This document shows positions 63,471-64,000 of a DNA stretch of 64,000 nucleotides, one piece after another. The notes under the pieces are model-generated. The model was not told the DNA's origin and ran no database searches. It was given only the letters and a program-made list of their open reading frames with translations. This stretch comes from Cellvibrio sp. KY-GH-1 (GTDB lineage Bacteria; Pseudomonadota; Gammaproteobacteria; Pseudomonadales; Cellvibrionaceae): positions 3,121,501-3,185,500 of the forward strand of contig NZ_CP031728.1 of assembly GCF_008806975.1 (NCBI RefSeq), in the 5' to 3' direction. The first letter of the stretch is position 1, and each line of letters starts with the position of its first letter. The position numbers and the translations under genes were made by a program.

Positions 63471-64000
63471 TTATGCCGGACACAGCGGCAAACTCATTCG
63501 AAAGCAAGCGCCGTTACCGGTGAAGGGCTCCAATTCCAAACTGCCGCCATGCGCTTCAACAATACCGCTGCACACCGCCAACCCCAAGCCAGTCCCTTTT
63601 CCAGGCGCTTTAGTGGTGAAAAAGGGTTCGAAAATGCGGCGCTCAACCTCGGGGGTTATACCCGGACCGGAATCTTTAATGCGCACAAGCAGTGCTGATT
63701 GATCGTCGGTAACTGAGGATTCGATTCGCAGTACTTTTTGCGCTGATTCCTGCATCGCCTGCTGCGCATTAATGATGAGATTGCTCACGACTTGATGAAC
63801 CTGGTCTGCATCCGCCGATACGCGCGGCAAACACTCTCCAAGCGCTAATTGCAATTCAATGTGATGCTCGCGCAATTTGGGTTCAAGTAATTCAAGAACC
63901 CTTGTGATTAATTCGTTGACATCAACCGGGGCACAGCTGGGTGGCTGATTGCGAGCCATGGACAGGAAGGTGTTAATGATAGTGGCGCAGCGCTCGGCCG
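63471..64000 (-). CDS. Sensor histidine kinase, C-terminal part (5' end beyond window)
   Basis: The frame is open past the apparent ATG at 63959 to base 64000 with family residues (AERCATIINTFLSMARNQPP), so the real start lies outside. HATPase motifs: NLIINAQQAMQES (N box), KDSGPGI (G1), PFFTTKAPGKGTGLGLAV (F/G2), AACFRMSLPL-like end. Type resembles NtrB/PAS kinases. Downstream gene is the cognate regulator; they are separated by 36 bases. Confidence 0.92.
   Translation of the reverse strand, partial: AERCATIINTFLSMARNQPPSCAPVDVNELITRVLELLEPKLREHHIELQLALGECLPRVSADADQVHQVVSNLIINAQQAMQESAQKVLRIESSVTDDQSALLVRIKDSGPGITPEVERRIFEPFFTTKAPGKGTGLGLAVCSGIVEAHGGSLELEPFTGNGACFRMSLPLCPA

Overview
The window looks like chromosomal DNA of a free-living, polysaccharide-degrading gammaproteobacterium, most likely Cellvibrio or a close relative in the Cellvibrionaceae. 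The evidence is gene order (aroB-aroK-pilQPONM facing ponA; rpmE, priA, ftsN-like, hslVU; sfsA, dksA, gluQ, cbrA-cbrB, pcnB-folK-panB, as in Pseudomonas relatives) plus a family 10 pectate lyase and a deacetylase carrying a CBM60-like xylan-binding module typical of Cellvibrio. Most of the window has moderate GC and dense coding. This assignment is inference from gene content; no rRNA is present.

Layout. 1-6.6 kb (minus): end of aroB, aroK and the type IV pilus assembly operon pilMNOPQ. 6.7-15.9 kb: ponA, a secreted nuclease, rpmE, priA, ftsN-like, hslV and hslU, with a long palindromic element between hslV and hslU. 15.9-20.9 kb: uppP, a lipoprotein, an EamA transporter, sfsA, dksA, gluQ. 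20.9-26.4 kb: the CbrA/CbrB two-component system, followed by a gene-free 880-base stretch that I read as a CrcZ-type Hfq/Crc-sequestering small RNA driven by a sigma-54 promoter with upstream CbrB-like sites. 26.4-30 kb: pcnB, folK, a deoxynucleoside kinase, panB. 30-39.8 kb: pectate lyase, carbohydrate deacetylase, aminotransferase, AhpC/AhpF and a secreted repeat protein.

40.3-44.3 kb is an AT-rich island of cassette-like genes separated by attC-like folded sites, with no integrase in the window. The cassettes include an Abi-alpha (DUF4393) protein, a HEPN/DUF4145 protein, an ADP-ribosyltransferase-like protein with a tiny membrane protein, and a GFA-family protein. The last two sites look truncated. 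44.4-48.9 kb holds small ordinary genes (trmK-like, PAP2-like, lspA-like, chorismate mutase, GNAT, diguanylate cyclase).

49.1-57.6 kb is one tightly packed unidirectional locus: thermostable-hemolysin-family protein, acyl-adenylating enzyme, haem-oxygenase-like diiron protein, short-chain dehydrogenase, secreted TPR protein, a QseB/PmrA-type two-component system, cupredoxin, FTR1 iron permease and an outer-membrane-like protein. A triple CTTAAG/T half-site of PmrA-box type lies just upstream of the first gene. I infer an iron-linked pathway making or modifying an acyl product, controlled by its own two-component system. 57.7-64 kb: small genes, an autoregulated-looking winged-helix repressor operon with three operator palindromes, a haemoglobin, a small secreted peptide, a secreted M23 peptidase, and an OmpR-type regulator with a partial histidine kinase. 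The M23 gene and the repeat protein at 39.5 kb, 22 kb apart, share an upstream control region with identical spacing of three sequence blocks.
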